From an uncultured Lachnospiraceae bacterium (lineage in GTDB: Bacteria > Bacillota > Clostridia > Lachnospirales > Lachnospiraceae), in contig CAJTSB010000029.1 of the NCBI GenBank assembly GCA_910578825.1, positions 1-32,119 on the forward strand: 32,119 bases of DNA, in the 5' to 3' direction. Under the pieces are notes generated by a model. The model was given only the letters and a program-made list of their open reading frames with translations. It was not told where the DNA came from and ran no database searches. The position numbers and the translations under genes are program-made. Shown in pieces: positions 23,410 to 32,110 of the stretch (position 1 is its first letter; the number at the start of each line of letters is the position of its first letter).

Positions 23410-24879
23410 CTATTTCAGCTGCGCAAAAAGAGCGCGGCACGCCGGATAAATTGTTTTAAACTGCTGGTAACGTCTCTCATAACGCGCTACCAGTTCCGGC
23501 TCCGGATCTATGACCTCTTTGCGCCTGACAATCGCCTCCGCGGCCTGTTCCACCGACTCATATTCCCCATGCGCGACCGCAGCCAGCATAGCTGCGCCCA
23601 TGGCCGGTCCTTCCTCATTCTCAGGCGCTTCCACACAGATATTTAAAACATTTGCCAGAATCATTCGCCACAACGGGCTTTTGGCGCCCCCGCCGCAAAT
23701 CTTTGTCCGTGAAATCTGAATTCCCAGGCTCCGTGCAACCTCTAAGGAATCACGCAGCCCAAACGCTACGCCCTCCAACACCGCCTGAGTCATATCCGCC
23801 CTTGTCGTATCCAGCGTCAATCCGATAAACGTCCCTCTTGCGTCCGGGTCATTGTGCGGTGAACGCTCTCCCATCAGATAGGGCAGAAAATACACATGAT
23901 TTTCTCCCAGCCCCTGAATCTGCTCCTGCTCTTTTGCATACTCCTGCGTACCGATGATTTCATCCATCCACCATTTATTGCAGGACGCGGCACTCAGCAT
24001 ACATCCCATCAAATGATAACTGCCGTCCGCATGGGCAAACGAATGAAGAGCATTATTCGCATCCACGCCGAATTCCTTAGTCGAAATAAATACAGTACCG
24101 CTTGTTCCCAGTGAAATATTGCAAGCGCCGTCCCCGACCGTTCCTGTCCCGACTGCCGCCGCCGCATTGTCTCCGGCGCCGGCTGCAATCACTGTCTTTG
24201 CAGAAATGCCGAGCTCCTCTGCAATCTCCGTTTTCAGCGTCCCTATCACCTCATAGCTCTCATATACTTCAGGCAGCCATTCCTGTCTGATCCCGCAAAT
24301 CTCACACATCTCTTTGGACCAGCAGCGATTCTTGACGTCGAAAAACAGCGTTCCTGAAGCGTCCGACACGTCACTGCTGTGAACGCCGCTCAAACGATAC
24401 GCAAGATAATCCTTAGGCAGCATGATCTTATGTATTCTGGCAAAATTCTCCGGCTCCTGTTTCTTCATCCACAAAACCTTGGGCGCCGTAAAGCCCGCAA
24501 AAGAAATATTTGCCGTATACTCTGACAAAGCCTCCTTACCGACAACCTGATTCAGATAGTCCGATTCTTCCGCTGTCCGGCCGTCGTTCCACAAAATTGC
24601 AGGACGAATGACCGTATCATTTACATCCAGTGCCACAAGACCATGCATCTGCCCGCCAAAACTGATGCCTGCAACCTGAGACTTATCACTGTTCTCCAAA
24701 AGTTCTTTTAATCCTGCCACTGTTTCCTGATACCAATCCTCCGGATTCTGCTCAGACCAGCCTGGTTTGGGAAAATGAATGGGATATTCCCGGTTGACAA
24801 TCTTCAAAATCTTCCCATCCCCCTGCATAAGCAGAAGTTTCACCGCTGATGTACCAAGATCTATTCCTATATAATTCAT
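23410..24879 (-). CDS. xylB: xylulokinase
   Basis: Phosphorylates D-xylulose to D-xylulose 5-phosphate for the pentose phosphate pathway. The 489 residues are normal for this FGGY kinase. N-terminal phosphate motif: YIGIDLGTSAVKLLLMQGDG. Other conserved parts are SFGGQMHGLVALD, RPAILWNDGRTAEE, AAGAGDNAAAAVGTG, GERSPHNDPDARG and the adenosine motif KICGGGAKSPLWRMILANVL. The MHGLV and WNDGRT motifs favour xylulokinase over glycerol or gluconate kinases. AGGAGGCGTCC precedes the ATG. It is the first gene of a two-gene operon with the isomerase and has a good promoter. The secreted GH43 enzyme encoded 1.3 kb away could provide xylose and arabinose. Confidence 0.93.
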   Translation of the reverse strand: MNYIGIDLGTSAVKLLLMQGDGKILKIVNREYPIHFPKPGWSEQNPEDWYQETVAGLKELLENSDKSQVAGISFGGQMHGLVALDVNDTVIRPAILWNDGRTAEESDYLNQVVGKEALSEYTANISFAGFTAPKVLWMKKQEPENFARIHKIMLPKDYLAYRLSGVHSSDVSDASGTLFFDVKNRCWSKEMCEICGIRQEWLPEVYESYEVIGTLKTEIAEELGISAKTVIAAGAGDNAAAAVGTGTVGDGACNISLGTSGTVFISTKEFGVDANNALHSFAHADGSYHLMGCMLSAASCNKWWMDEIIGTQEYAKEQEQIQGLGENHVYFLPYLMGERSPHNDPDARGTFIGLTLDTTRADMTQAVLEGVAFGLRDSLEVARSLGIQISRTKICGGGAKSPLWRMILANVLNICVEAPENEEGPAMGAAMLAAVAHGEYESVEQAAEAIVRRKEVIDPEPELVARYERRYQQFKTIYPACRALFAQLK

Positions 24880-24911
24880 GGACGCCTCCTGTTCTGAAAT
24901 GCTTTTCTCTA

Positions 24912-24940
24912 ATTATAAGTCTGAATTATATATTTTACAA
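24912..24940 (-). promoter_or_regulatory. promoter of xylB
   Basis: On the minus strand TTGTAA (24940-24935), a 17-base spacer and a perfect TATAAT (24917-24912). The transcript would start about 26 bases before the xylB ATG. No clear cre site is visible near it. Confidence 0.72.
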
Positions 24941-24959
24941 TCTTTTTATATAATTTATC

Positions 24960-24988
24960 TTTACAAGCCCTTCCTTCCATGCTATATT
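24960..24988 (+). promoter_or_regulatory. promoter of the BIG2 protein gene
   Basis: TTTACA (24960-24965), a 17-base spacer and TATATT (24983-24988). It diverges from the xylB promoter. A palindrome at 24995-25013 covers the expected start point. Confidence 0.6.
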
Positions 24989-24994
24989 AAACAA

Positions 24995-25013
24995 ATCACA
25001 ACTCATTTGTGAT
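24995..25013. promoter_or_regulatory. probable operator at the BIG2 gene start point
   Basis: ATCACAACTCATTTGTGAT is a perfect 7-5-7 inverted repeat (ATCACAA/TTGTGAT). It lies right after the -10 box of the BIG2 gene, where a bound repressor would block transcription. It could also influence xylB, whose -35 box is 55 bases away. No regulator gene is next to it. As RNA it would be a small hairpin at the 5' end. Confidence 0.5.
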
Positions 25014-25058
25014 ATCTGATTAATGTCGACGTTCTTATTCCCTGAAAGGGGGAATTCG

Positions 25059-26069
25059 ATGTCAACCAGGAACAATTTCTTACGAACAGCTCTGGCTGTC
25101 TTCTGCATGGTATCCATGCTGTTTCTTTTCTTGAATCAATCACTTACCACGTATGCATCTTCAAATGTTGGATTCGTCGTGTTAAATATGTACACAAAGA
25201 CCATGAAAATTGGAGACGAATGCTATCTTATCGCGGTTACATCCAATGGAAAAAAACCCACGTTTACATCCAACAACAGCAAAGTCGCCTCTGTCAACAC
25301 CTATGGCAAAATTACTGCCAAAAAATCTGGAACCGCAAAAATCACTGCCCGGATTAAAAATGGCGAGGCCAGCTGTACCGTCAAGGTGACAAAGACGACT
25401 ATCCGGCTAAATGTAAACAGCATTTCTCTGGAAAACGGCTATACTGCCAGACTGACGGCAAAAACATCCAATGGTCATCCCGTCATCTTCCGTTCCAGCA
25501 AAAGAAGCATTGCCACGGTAGACGAAACAGGACTTATTATGGCCAAAAAGCCCGGTACAACTACGATTACTGCCAAAGCAGATCAGACAACCGCAAGCTG
25601 CCGGGTCACCGTGCGAAAACCTGTCGTCAGTCTAAACAGGCGTACTGCCACTCTCTATCGCAGACACCAAGTCCGTCTGACCGTCAAATCCACATCCAAA
25701 AGCAAACCCGTCTGGAAGAGCAATAAAAAGAGCGTTGCCACCGTGGACGATTCCGGTACCGTGACAGCCGTCAAAAACGGTACGGCCATTATCAGTGCAA
25801 CCGTGGACGGGATCAGCAAAACATGCGAAATAACGGTAAAAAAACCGACGGTAACCTTTGAACATACGGAACTCACACTTGCCGTCGGCAAAAAGAAAAC
25901 CGTCAAAGTGTCGGTCTCATCCGGAAACAAACCAGTCTTTTCCAGCTCCAACACCTGCATTGCAACGGTCAACGAAAACGGGCTGGTAACTGCGCACGAA
26001 ACCGGAAAAGCATACATTTATGCAACCGAAGACGGCGTAAAAAGCCGTATGCGCATCATTGTAAAATAA
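25059..26069 (+). CDS. secreted protein with four BIG2 (bacterial Ig-like) domains
   Basis: A predicted extracellular or surface protein of 336 residues. A basic N-terminus (MSTRNNFLR) is followed by a hydrophobic segment and a likely cleavage after TTYASS near residue 35. The rest is four BIG2 repeats of about 75 residues, each with the pattern (K/S)(V/I)A(S/T)V(N/D)..G.(I/V)(T/M)A...G...I.A. There is no LPXTG motif, cell wall-binding repeat or catalytic domain, so the role is adhesion, a spacer or a secreted scaffold at best guess. I start at the ATG at 25059 because AAAGGGGGAATTCG precedes it; the frame stays open 12 codons further upstream. The gene diverges from xylB and converges with the GH43 gene, with which it shares a hairpin. 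Confidence 0.9.
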   Translation: MSTRNNFLRTALAVFCMVSMLFLFLNQSLTTYASSNVGFVVLNMYTKTMKIGDECYLIAVTSNGKKPTFTSNNSKVASVNTYGKITAKKSGTAKITARIKNGEASCTVKVTKTTIRLNVNSISLENGYTARLTAKTSNGHPVIFRSSKRSIATVDETGLIMAKKPGTTTITAKADQTTASCRVTVRKPVVSLNRRTATLYRRHQVRLTVKSTSKSKPVWKSNKKSVATVDDSGTVTAVKNGTAIISATVDGISKTCEITVKKPTVTFEHTELTLAVGKKKTVKVSVSSGNKPVFSSSNTCIATVNENGLVTAHETGKAYIYATEDGVKSRMRIIVK

Positions 26070-26152
26070 GCAGCCACATCTATGTATCTTTCAATGTAAC
26101 ATATCAAGTATCAAATTAGGGGATAAAAACGTCGGCAAATCAGAAAACAGTT

Positions 26153-26188
26153 CAGCCGCCCTTGCACAAAATTGCACAAAGGCGGCTG
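26153..26188. terminator. hairpin between the convergent BIG2 and GH43 genes
   Basis: CAGCCGCC (26153-26160) pairs with GGCGGCTG (26181-26188). The 20-base loop contains the direct repeat TTGCACAA twice. The U tracts are only moderate on either strand (ATACATATTACGTATTTAT on plus, AACTGTTTTCTGATTT on minus). It probably acts as a bidirectional terminator. Confidence 0.65.
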
Positions 26189-26226
26189 ATACATATTACG
26201 TATTTATCTGTAATTCCCCATCCGGT

Positions 26227-29200
26227 CTATTTGACCTTATAATTTTTGGTTTTTGCTTTTTTCAGCAGTTTCTTATAATACGTTTTCTTTGATTTCTTCA
26301 CGGTAAACACAGCATTTTTCTTAATACCCTTAAAGGCATATTTTCCGATGCTCTTAATTGCCGTTCCGCTGAATTTCACCTTCGCCAGTTTCTTATCTCC
26401 ATCGAATGCATTTGCACCAATGCTCTTGACATTCTTGCCAATCGTTACGCTCTTAAGTTTTGTCATCTTGCGGAACGCTTTCTTTTCGATGGTCCTTACC
26501 TTGAAGGTCATTCCGTTATATTTCACAGTTGACGGAATGTTCAGGCTCGTCGCTTTCTTCTTCGAGGTTCCTGTCACCGAAACTTCCTTCGTTGATACTG
26601 TGCATTTTGTAACCTTGAACTTGAGGTTTTTAGACGTAAACGTCTTCTTCACCATATTGAACGTTGCTTTCTTATTGATACCCTTGAAAGCATCTTTGCC
26701 TATTGTCTTAATGGCGCTGCCCTTAATCGTCACCTTCTTCAGGTTCTTTGCATTGTAGAATGCCTTTGCGCCAATGGTAACAATATTCTGTCCGATTGTC
26801 ACGCTCTTTAAGTTCGTCTGGTTTGCAAACGCATTATTGGCGATTGCAGTTACCTTGAAGGTCTGACCCTTATACTGTATCGTGTCCGGGATCACACAAT
26901 CCGTAGCCTTGTTGCCAGCTCCGGTGAAGGTCACGCAGTTATTGCCATTGCCCAGGGAAGTTACCTTAAAGGTCTGACCATTCGCTCCGGCAAAGGTCTC
27001 GTTCACTGCCGGCTTGTTATTATTAGTCGGCGGGTTTGTGATGACTTCTTTCTCCGTAAACTGATAATAATCCACATTCATGATATTCTTTTTCGCATCT
27101 CCGCGGAATACCAGGAATACATTCTTAACGCCTGTTACATTGTCTACCTTGCAGCTTACTGCCTTATAGATATCTTCGCCGCCGGTTGCCGGAACTTCTG
27201 CTGTTCCAATCAGCGTTCCCTCCGGGCTGTCCAGACGGATTTCAATCTTGCCGCCAATTGCGGATGCAGCGTTCACTTTAAATTCAGACGCGCCATTTTT
27301 GCCAAAGTCAAGCTGTGCCACAGCGGTCCAGTCCTTATCCTGCAAGTCTGTCAATGCTGTATTGTATTCTTTGAAAATCTTGCCCTCTTCCTTACAAGGC
27401 GCTACCTTAACGCCTGCATTCCAGGCAATCGTCTCCGCATCAATCCGCTCGTAGGGATTCATCGTATGCAGCTGGTCAATGCCCGCCCAAGTTCCCTTAA
27501 TAGGCTTGATGCTTCCGTCCTTGTTCATCTCAATATTATCGATGTGGGTGGAACGGTAACCCTTATCTTTTCCTTCTTCTTTTGATACAGTCTGTGCATG
27601 GTAAATAAAGTAACTCTTGCCCTCAAATACAAAGGTTGCATGGTGGTTATTTCCACCGGTGCCAAACCATACGCTCGGATTCGAGAAAATCTCTCCCGCA
27701 TAAGTAAACGGTCCCATCGGGTTATCGCTTACCATGTAGCAGATATTGCCGAATCCCGGATTACCTGGATAATGCGGTCCCATGAAATTGGAACAGTAGG
27801 AATAGTAATACTTGCCATTGTATTCGAAAATACCGCTGTCCTCAAACATGCAGGGGGCGTCAATCTTTTCAATCATCGGCTTGCCGTCTTTTTCCTCTAC
27901 ATGAATCATATCCGGCGCCAATTTCGCAACTCTTGCCGAATTCGGATTGTTTTTCTGGTCATCCGTAGGATTCGGATCGCCCGGTATTCCACCGCCGAAG
28001 TAAATATATCCGTCTCCCTTGCTGTCCACAAGCACTGCCGGGTCGAAAAGCCACGGCACGCCCTCTACCGGATACGTCGTCGGGAACAGTTTCTTGCCAA
28101 GCGGATCTCTCCACGGTCCTAAGGGGCTATCGCCCTCCAATACGCCGATGCCGCTGCCGCCGTCTGCAAAGTAGAGGAAGAACTTCTCCTTACCGTTGAT
28201 CGTCTTATGCGCAATCGCCGGAGCCCAGGAATTATTCGCCCATGTTGCCGCTCCGTCCGGTCCTGCCACTTTAATTTCCCCGTGGTCTGTCCAGTTCATC
28301 AAATCCGCGGAAGAAACTACGCGCAATGTTTTGATGTACTCGAATTTGTTATCTTTCAGATTACCGTTTGCATCATACTGATATGCGTCTGCCGTCATAT
28401 ATACCCAAACTCTTCCGCCATACTCCATGGCATAGGGGTCTGCTCCAAACGCCTGTGTGAAAATCGGATTTCCATAACCCAGTTTCTTGGCAACCGCCTT
28501 TGTGTCAAGATATTTTAATTTAATAGCGGCGTTACAGTTATCTGCGTTGTATGTATCTGCACTGCCATCCACCTGGATATAGTCTGCGCGTATCTCCACA
28601 TCCTCGTCCTTGCTTGCATAGTTTTTCAGTTTCAGTTTGATGGTTGCAAATAATTTGTCTGCTGCTTCAAAGGAAACATTTGTCCCCGTAACGGACAGGA
28701 TCAATCTGCCTTTCTTATAAGTATACTCTGCCTTACCCTTGATGGCTGCGGTATTGAATTCCACCTTCTCCACATCCATGATTTCCGGAATGGCGATAGA
28801 TGCTTTCAGGCTGGAATGATTCTGTGCCTTCAACGCATCAAGGTTCAGTTTCACTTCACAATTGGAACCGATAATGCCGCTAACTTCTTTCGTAGCTGTC
28901 ATCGTAGCGCCAAGCGCATCCCCTGCGGGTGCCTGCGCCCCGGTAATCTTATCGGATACGCGGAAGTAGTCCACATCCACATAACCGCCTGTTTTCGCCG
29001 TCGCATAGTTGAAGATCGCAAATTTGCTGCCCATAAAATGAACCAGCTCATAACTCATCTTCATCTTACTACCCAGCTGCGTCCAGGTTCTTCCGTCAAA
29101 GCTGTAGTAAAAACTTACGGTATCCTTATCGCTGCCATCTGCATTTCCTGCATAATTAAAGTCTTCTTTCAGGTATACCGTGGTTCCCGTGCAGTCCACG

Positions 29201-31821
29201 CTTGCCTTTTCTACCGGATTATCAACTTTCTCATTCGTATCATTCGCGGAACCATCCATCATCACAAGCCTTGTCTTACTTGCCTCTTTCTTCACGGCAA
29301 TGTAACCGTACTTGAAGGAGAGGGATGCAAGACCTGCTACATCTCCCACTTCCATCTTGCTGATATCCATCTTGATACTTCCGGAACAGGTCGGTCCAAA
29401 CGTCCTCTGTGTCAGCGTGTTTCTCGCATTCAGGATACTGGTTGCCTTGCTGCCGGTCTTTAATCTCAGCCAACCGGAACGCTCTGTCAGAGACCAGTTG
29501 TTATTGTTCGGGTTATGGTTCCACTGCCATACGAGGTCTAAGTCAGAACCATTGTAATCATGCTCTCCGCCCTCTGGCGTATCTTTATTTTCCACTACAT
29601 CCTCTGTGATGGTCACATCATCCAGATAGTAATCCATAAAAGAAGGTCCAGCCTCGTCTGTATTCACATACAGCGTCCATGGATAAACATCCGGCGCCGT
29701 ATTGGCGTCTTCCGGCATCGTCCACTTGCCTGTAAACTCTGTCCATTCTCCACTCTTTGCAGTTCCTTCCGCCATGGAGGAATAGTTTGCTTTATTCGGA
29801 TCTGTCTCGTTTCCTTTCAGACCTTTCATCGTAAAGGAGAACTTCTGCGTTGCCGGTGTTTCAGCATCATATTTCACCCATGCCTTAATGGTATAGGTAT
29901 TGCCCGGCGTCATCTTATCGCCAAAGACAAGACCTGCGCCGTGCCAGTTCATCGTACGTCCGCTCATCTTCAGGCATTTGTCATCTGCGCCACCGCGTCC
30001 GCCAGAGACAACCTCTACCGTTCCCTGATCCTCGAATGCCTTCCAGGGACCTGCTCCTGAATTAAAGGTACCGTCTCCTGCCATATTATCGTTCGTGGTC
30101 GTCATGGAAAAATCATCCAGATAATAATCCATCAAATCATTCTCCGGATTGGCCGTCTGTGCCCATGGCGTCTCCACAAATACATAAACCTGCTCCGGAT
30201 CAAACGCAAATTCACCTTTATCTGCCGCTGTCCAATCACCGCTGAACTCTACCCATTCGCCTTTTTTCGCATTGATTGTAACCATATTCTGCCGATACTG
30301 ATAATTCGGTCCATGCTGGATGGTTACATAGAAATTCTTCGTGTCCGGACCTGTAGTATATTTCAATTTACCGGAAATCGTATATTTCTTACCCACCTTC
30401 ATCTTGCCGCTGACATCCTGGCTGGCTCCTACGCCCATTGCTCCCCTTTCGGAAACAAACAGACTGTATTCGCCGCTTGCTTTGTCTGTATTGATAACTT
30501 CCAACTTGCCGGATTTTTCACCCGGTGTAATGCTCCAGCCGTCCGTCGTTCCTGTCTCAAAACCACCGTTTGTAATAAGCTGGATGATGCTGGGGTCTGT
30601 GCTGGTTCCATCATCATCGGAAACCACCACAGGATTTCCGTTCTTCGTCTCTCCATCTCCTCCGGCAGCAAGGAATTTCTGTGCGTTTTCCTTTTTCACC
30701 TGCGCCTCGAATTCCCTGTGCTCCGCATCATTGTAGAATTCGTCAGATTTTACCAGAGACTTTATGTCGCTGCCTGCAGATGGAAGTTTCATAACTGCTT
30801 CCACCGTCTTACCGTCGCCGTCTTTGCCAAGCATTGGCCAGCCGTCTTTCCACACACAGTCTGTCAGGATAGGCGTACGACCGATTGCTCCATGATCCTG
30901 GAACAGGAAACCATACCATTTTCCATCCGGCGTATCAATCACCGCACCCTGCGCTACTCCGGCAGTCACACCGTTGTTCGTGAAATTCGACTCCAGTATC
31001 ACCTTTCCTTCCCAGTTACCTTCCGGGAAAGTCTTACTCCTATGACACATCTCAAGTCTTGGCCTTGCCGGCTTAACTCCATTCGGCCAGCTGATGTTAA
31101 ACACATAATAATAGCCGTCCTTCTTCATGATATGCGTTCCCTCGCACAACAGTCCGTCTCCCTCATTGAGGTGTGTTTCCCCGGTATCTGTTCTGACGTC
31201 AAAGAGCGTCTTCTCTGTCTCTTTCTTCACGGATTTGTAGTCATCGGTCAGCTCTGCACATTTGATGGCTCCGCCGCCATAAAGGATGTAGCCCTTGCCG
31301 TTGTCGTCAAAGAACAGGGACATATCATGGAAAAATCCGTTCAGCTCCGTCTTCTCCCAGGAACCTCTCTCAATATCATCTGTGGTGTATATATAGGCCT
31401 TTCCTGTTGTATTGGAATTAAAAGCCACATAATACTTCCCCCCATGGTATTTCAGGCTGCTTGCCCACTGACCGTTGCCATACATGCTCTTGCCATTTCT
31501 TAAATTCATCTCGTCCTCGTCTCCCAGAATATCGTACACGTAATTGACGATTTCCCAGTTCACCAAATCTGTAGATTTCATGACGGGACATCCCGGAGAC
31601 AGATGCATGGTCGTGCTTACCATGTAATACGCATTCCCCACACGTATCATGTCGATATCCGGCACGTCTGCATAAATCATCGGGTTACTGAATGTTCCAT
31701 CCGCATTTGCGGAGGAAGATGTTGCTGCCTGTGCGCCTGTCGGGAGCATGGTTACTGCCAATGCCACCGTCAGGATTACCGAACAGACACGTTTCCATCC
31801 GTTTCTCATTACTTTCCTCAC
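26227..31821 (-). CDS. secreted multidomain enzyme with two GH43 domains, carbohydrate-binding modules and BspA-like leucine-rich repeats
   Basis: Probably removes xylose or arabinose from arabinoxylan outside the cell. It has 1864 residues from the GTG at 31821, chosen because AAAGGAG lies seven bases upstream; the frame is open 22 codons further. Layout: signal peptide 1-32 (TGAQA); first GH43 domain about 40-350, with likely catalytic Asp55 in VPDID, Asp in HDMSLFFDD and Glu in LCEGTHIM; two CBM4/22-like modules about 411-570 and 575-735, each ending MDYYLDD; GH43 C-terminal beta-sandwich about 754-955 (LVWQWNHNP); cohesin-like beta domain about 970-1105; second GH43 about 1118-1460 with GADPYAMEY, FDPAVLVD and MFEDSGIF; CBM6-like module about 1480-1585; Lys-rich LRR_5 repeats about 1605-1864. 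No sortase or dockerin signal is evident. Confidence 0.93.
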   Translation of the reverse strand: MRKVMRNGWKRVCSVILTVALAVTMLPTGAQAATSSSANADGTFSNPMIYADVPDIDMIRVGNAYYMVSTTMHLSPGCPVMKSTDLVNWEIVNYVYDILGDEDEMNLRNGKSMYGNGQWASSLKYHGGKYYVAFNSNTTGKAYIYTTDDIERGSWEKTELNGFFHDMSLFFDDNGKGYILYGGGAIKCAELTDDYKSVKKETEKTLFDVRTDTGETHLNEGDGLLCEGTHIMKKDGYYYVFNISWPNGVKPARPRLEMCHRSKTFPEGNWEGKVILESNFTNNGVTAGVAQGAVIDTPDGKWYGFLFQDHGAIGRTPILTDCVWKDGWPMLGKDGDGKTVEAVMKLPSAGSDIKSLVKSDEFYNDAEHREFEAQVKKENAQKFLAAGGDGETKNGNPVVVSDDDGTSTDPSIIQLITNGGFETGTTDGWSITPGEKSGKLEVINTDKASGEYSLFVSERGAMGVGASQDVSGKMKVGKKYTISGKLKYTTGPDTKNFYVTIQHGPNYQYRQNMVTINAKKGEWVEFSGDWTAADKGEFAFDPEQVYVFVETPWAQTANPENDLMDYYLDDFSMTTTNDNMAGDGTFNSGAGPWKAFEDQGTVEVVSGGRGGADDKCLKMSGRTMNWHGAGLVFGDKMTPGNTYTIKAWVKYDAETPATQKFSFTMKGLKGNETDPNKANYSSMAEGTAKSGEWTEFTGKWTMPEDANTAPDVYPWTLYVNTDEAGPSFMDYYLDDVTITEDVVENKDTPEGGEHDYNGSDLDLVWQWNHNPNNNNWSLTERSGWLRLKTGSKATSILNARNTLTQRTFGPTCSGSIKMDISKMEVGDVAGLASLSFKYGYIAVKKEASKTRLVMMDGSANDTNEKVDNPVEKASVDCTGTTVYLKEDFNYAGNADGSDKDTVSFYYSFDGRTWTQLGSKMKMSYELVHFMGSKFAIFNYATAKTGGYVDVDYFRVSDKITGAQAPAGDALGATMTATKEVSGIIGSNCEVKLNLDALKAQNHSSLKASIAIPEIMDVEKVEFNTAAIKGKAEYTYKKGRLILSVTGTNVSFEAADKLFATIKLKLKNYASKDEDVEIRADYIQVDGSADTYNADNCNAAIKLKYLDTKAVAKKLGYGNPIFTQAFGADPYAMEYGGRVWVYMTADAYQYDANGNLKDNKFEYIKTLRVVSSADLMNWTDHGEIKVAGPDGAATWANNSWAPAIAHKTINGKEKFFLYFADGGSGIGVLEGDSPLGPWRDPLGKKLFPTTYPVEGVPWLFDPAVLVDSKGDGYIYFGGGIPGDPNPTDDQKNNPNSARVAKLAPDMIHVEEKDGKPMIEKIDAPCMFEDSGIFEYNGKYYYSYCSNFMGPHYPGNPGFGNICYMVSDNPMGPFTYAGEIFSNPSVWFGTGGNNHHATFVFEGKSYFIYHAQTVSKEEGKDKGYRSTHIDNIEMNKDGSIKPIKGTWAGIDQLHTMNPYERIDAETIAWNAGVKVAPCKEEGKIFKEYNTALTDLQDKDWTAVAQLDFGKNGASEFKVNAASAIGGKIEIRLDSPEGTLIGTAEVPATGGEDIYKAVSCKVDNVTGVKNVFLVFRGDAKKNIMNVDYYQFTEKEVITNPPTNNNKPAVNETFAGANGQTFKVTSLGNGNNCVTFTGAGNKATDCVIPDTIQYKGQTFKVTAIANNAFANQTNLKSVTIGQNIVTIGAKAFYNAKNLKKVTIKGSAIKTIGKDAFKGINKKATFNMVKKTFTSKNLKFKVTKCTVSTKEVSVTGTSKKKATSLNIPSTVKYNGMTFKVRTIEKKAFRKMTKLKSVTIGKNVKSIGANAFDGDKKLAKVKFSGTAIKSIGKYAFKGIKKNAVFTVKKSKKTYYKKLLKKAKTKNYKVK

Positions 31822-32043
31822 GTTATAACTCCTTTCTTTGTGGGAAAAATGTAAGTATTCCATAACGGAATGCCCCAACTTTCCCAAGTTTATTAGTTTA
31901 TAATATCATTTTTATACAACACTCTCTTTTTTGCATCCCCAAAAACTATAGGAATTGCACATAGAAACAGAAAATATATTTAGTTTTTCACACTTTTTTC
32001 ACATTTTTTAATTATATCCCCGACTATGGAGCCAGATAACGCT

Positions 32044-32076
32044 AAGGAGCCCCGGCTGAGACAGCCGGGGCTCCTT
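32044..32076. terminator. perfect 15-bp GC-rich hairpin at the window end
   Basis: AAGGAGCCCCGGCTG (32044-32058) pairs perfectly with its complement at 32062-32076, leaving a three-base loop. Neither side has a long T run. It probably terminates a gene beyond the right edge, or insulates the GH43 gene from it. Confidence 0.55.
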
Positions 32077-32084
32077 CCCATCTA

Positions 32085-32110
32085 CCCGTTTTGCGCGAAA
32101 CCCAAACGGG
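32085..32110. other. second hairpin at the window end
   Basis: CCCGTTT (32085-32091) pairs with AAACGGG (32104-32110) around a 12-base loop, eight bases from the stronger hairpin. It may be part of the same termination region. Confidence 0.4.

Noticed and set aside
26153..26188. TTGCACAA direct repeats as a CRISPR or integration site
   Set aside because: There are only two 8-bp copies, two bases apart, within the loop of a hairpin between convergent genes, which fits a terminator.
30313..31503. 396-codon plus-strand ORF
   Set aside because: It is antisense to the first GH43 domain and its binding modules, which are plainly coding. Long antisense frames are expected with this codon use.
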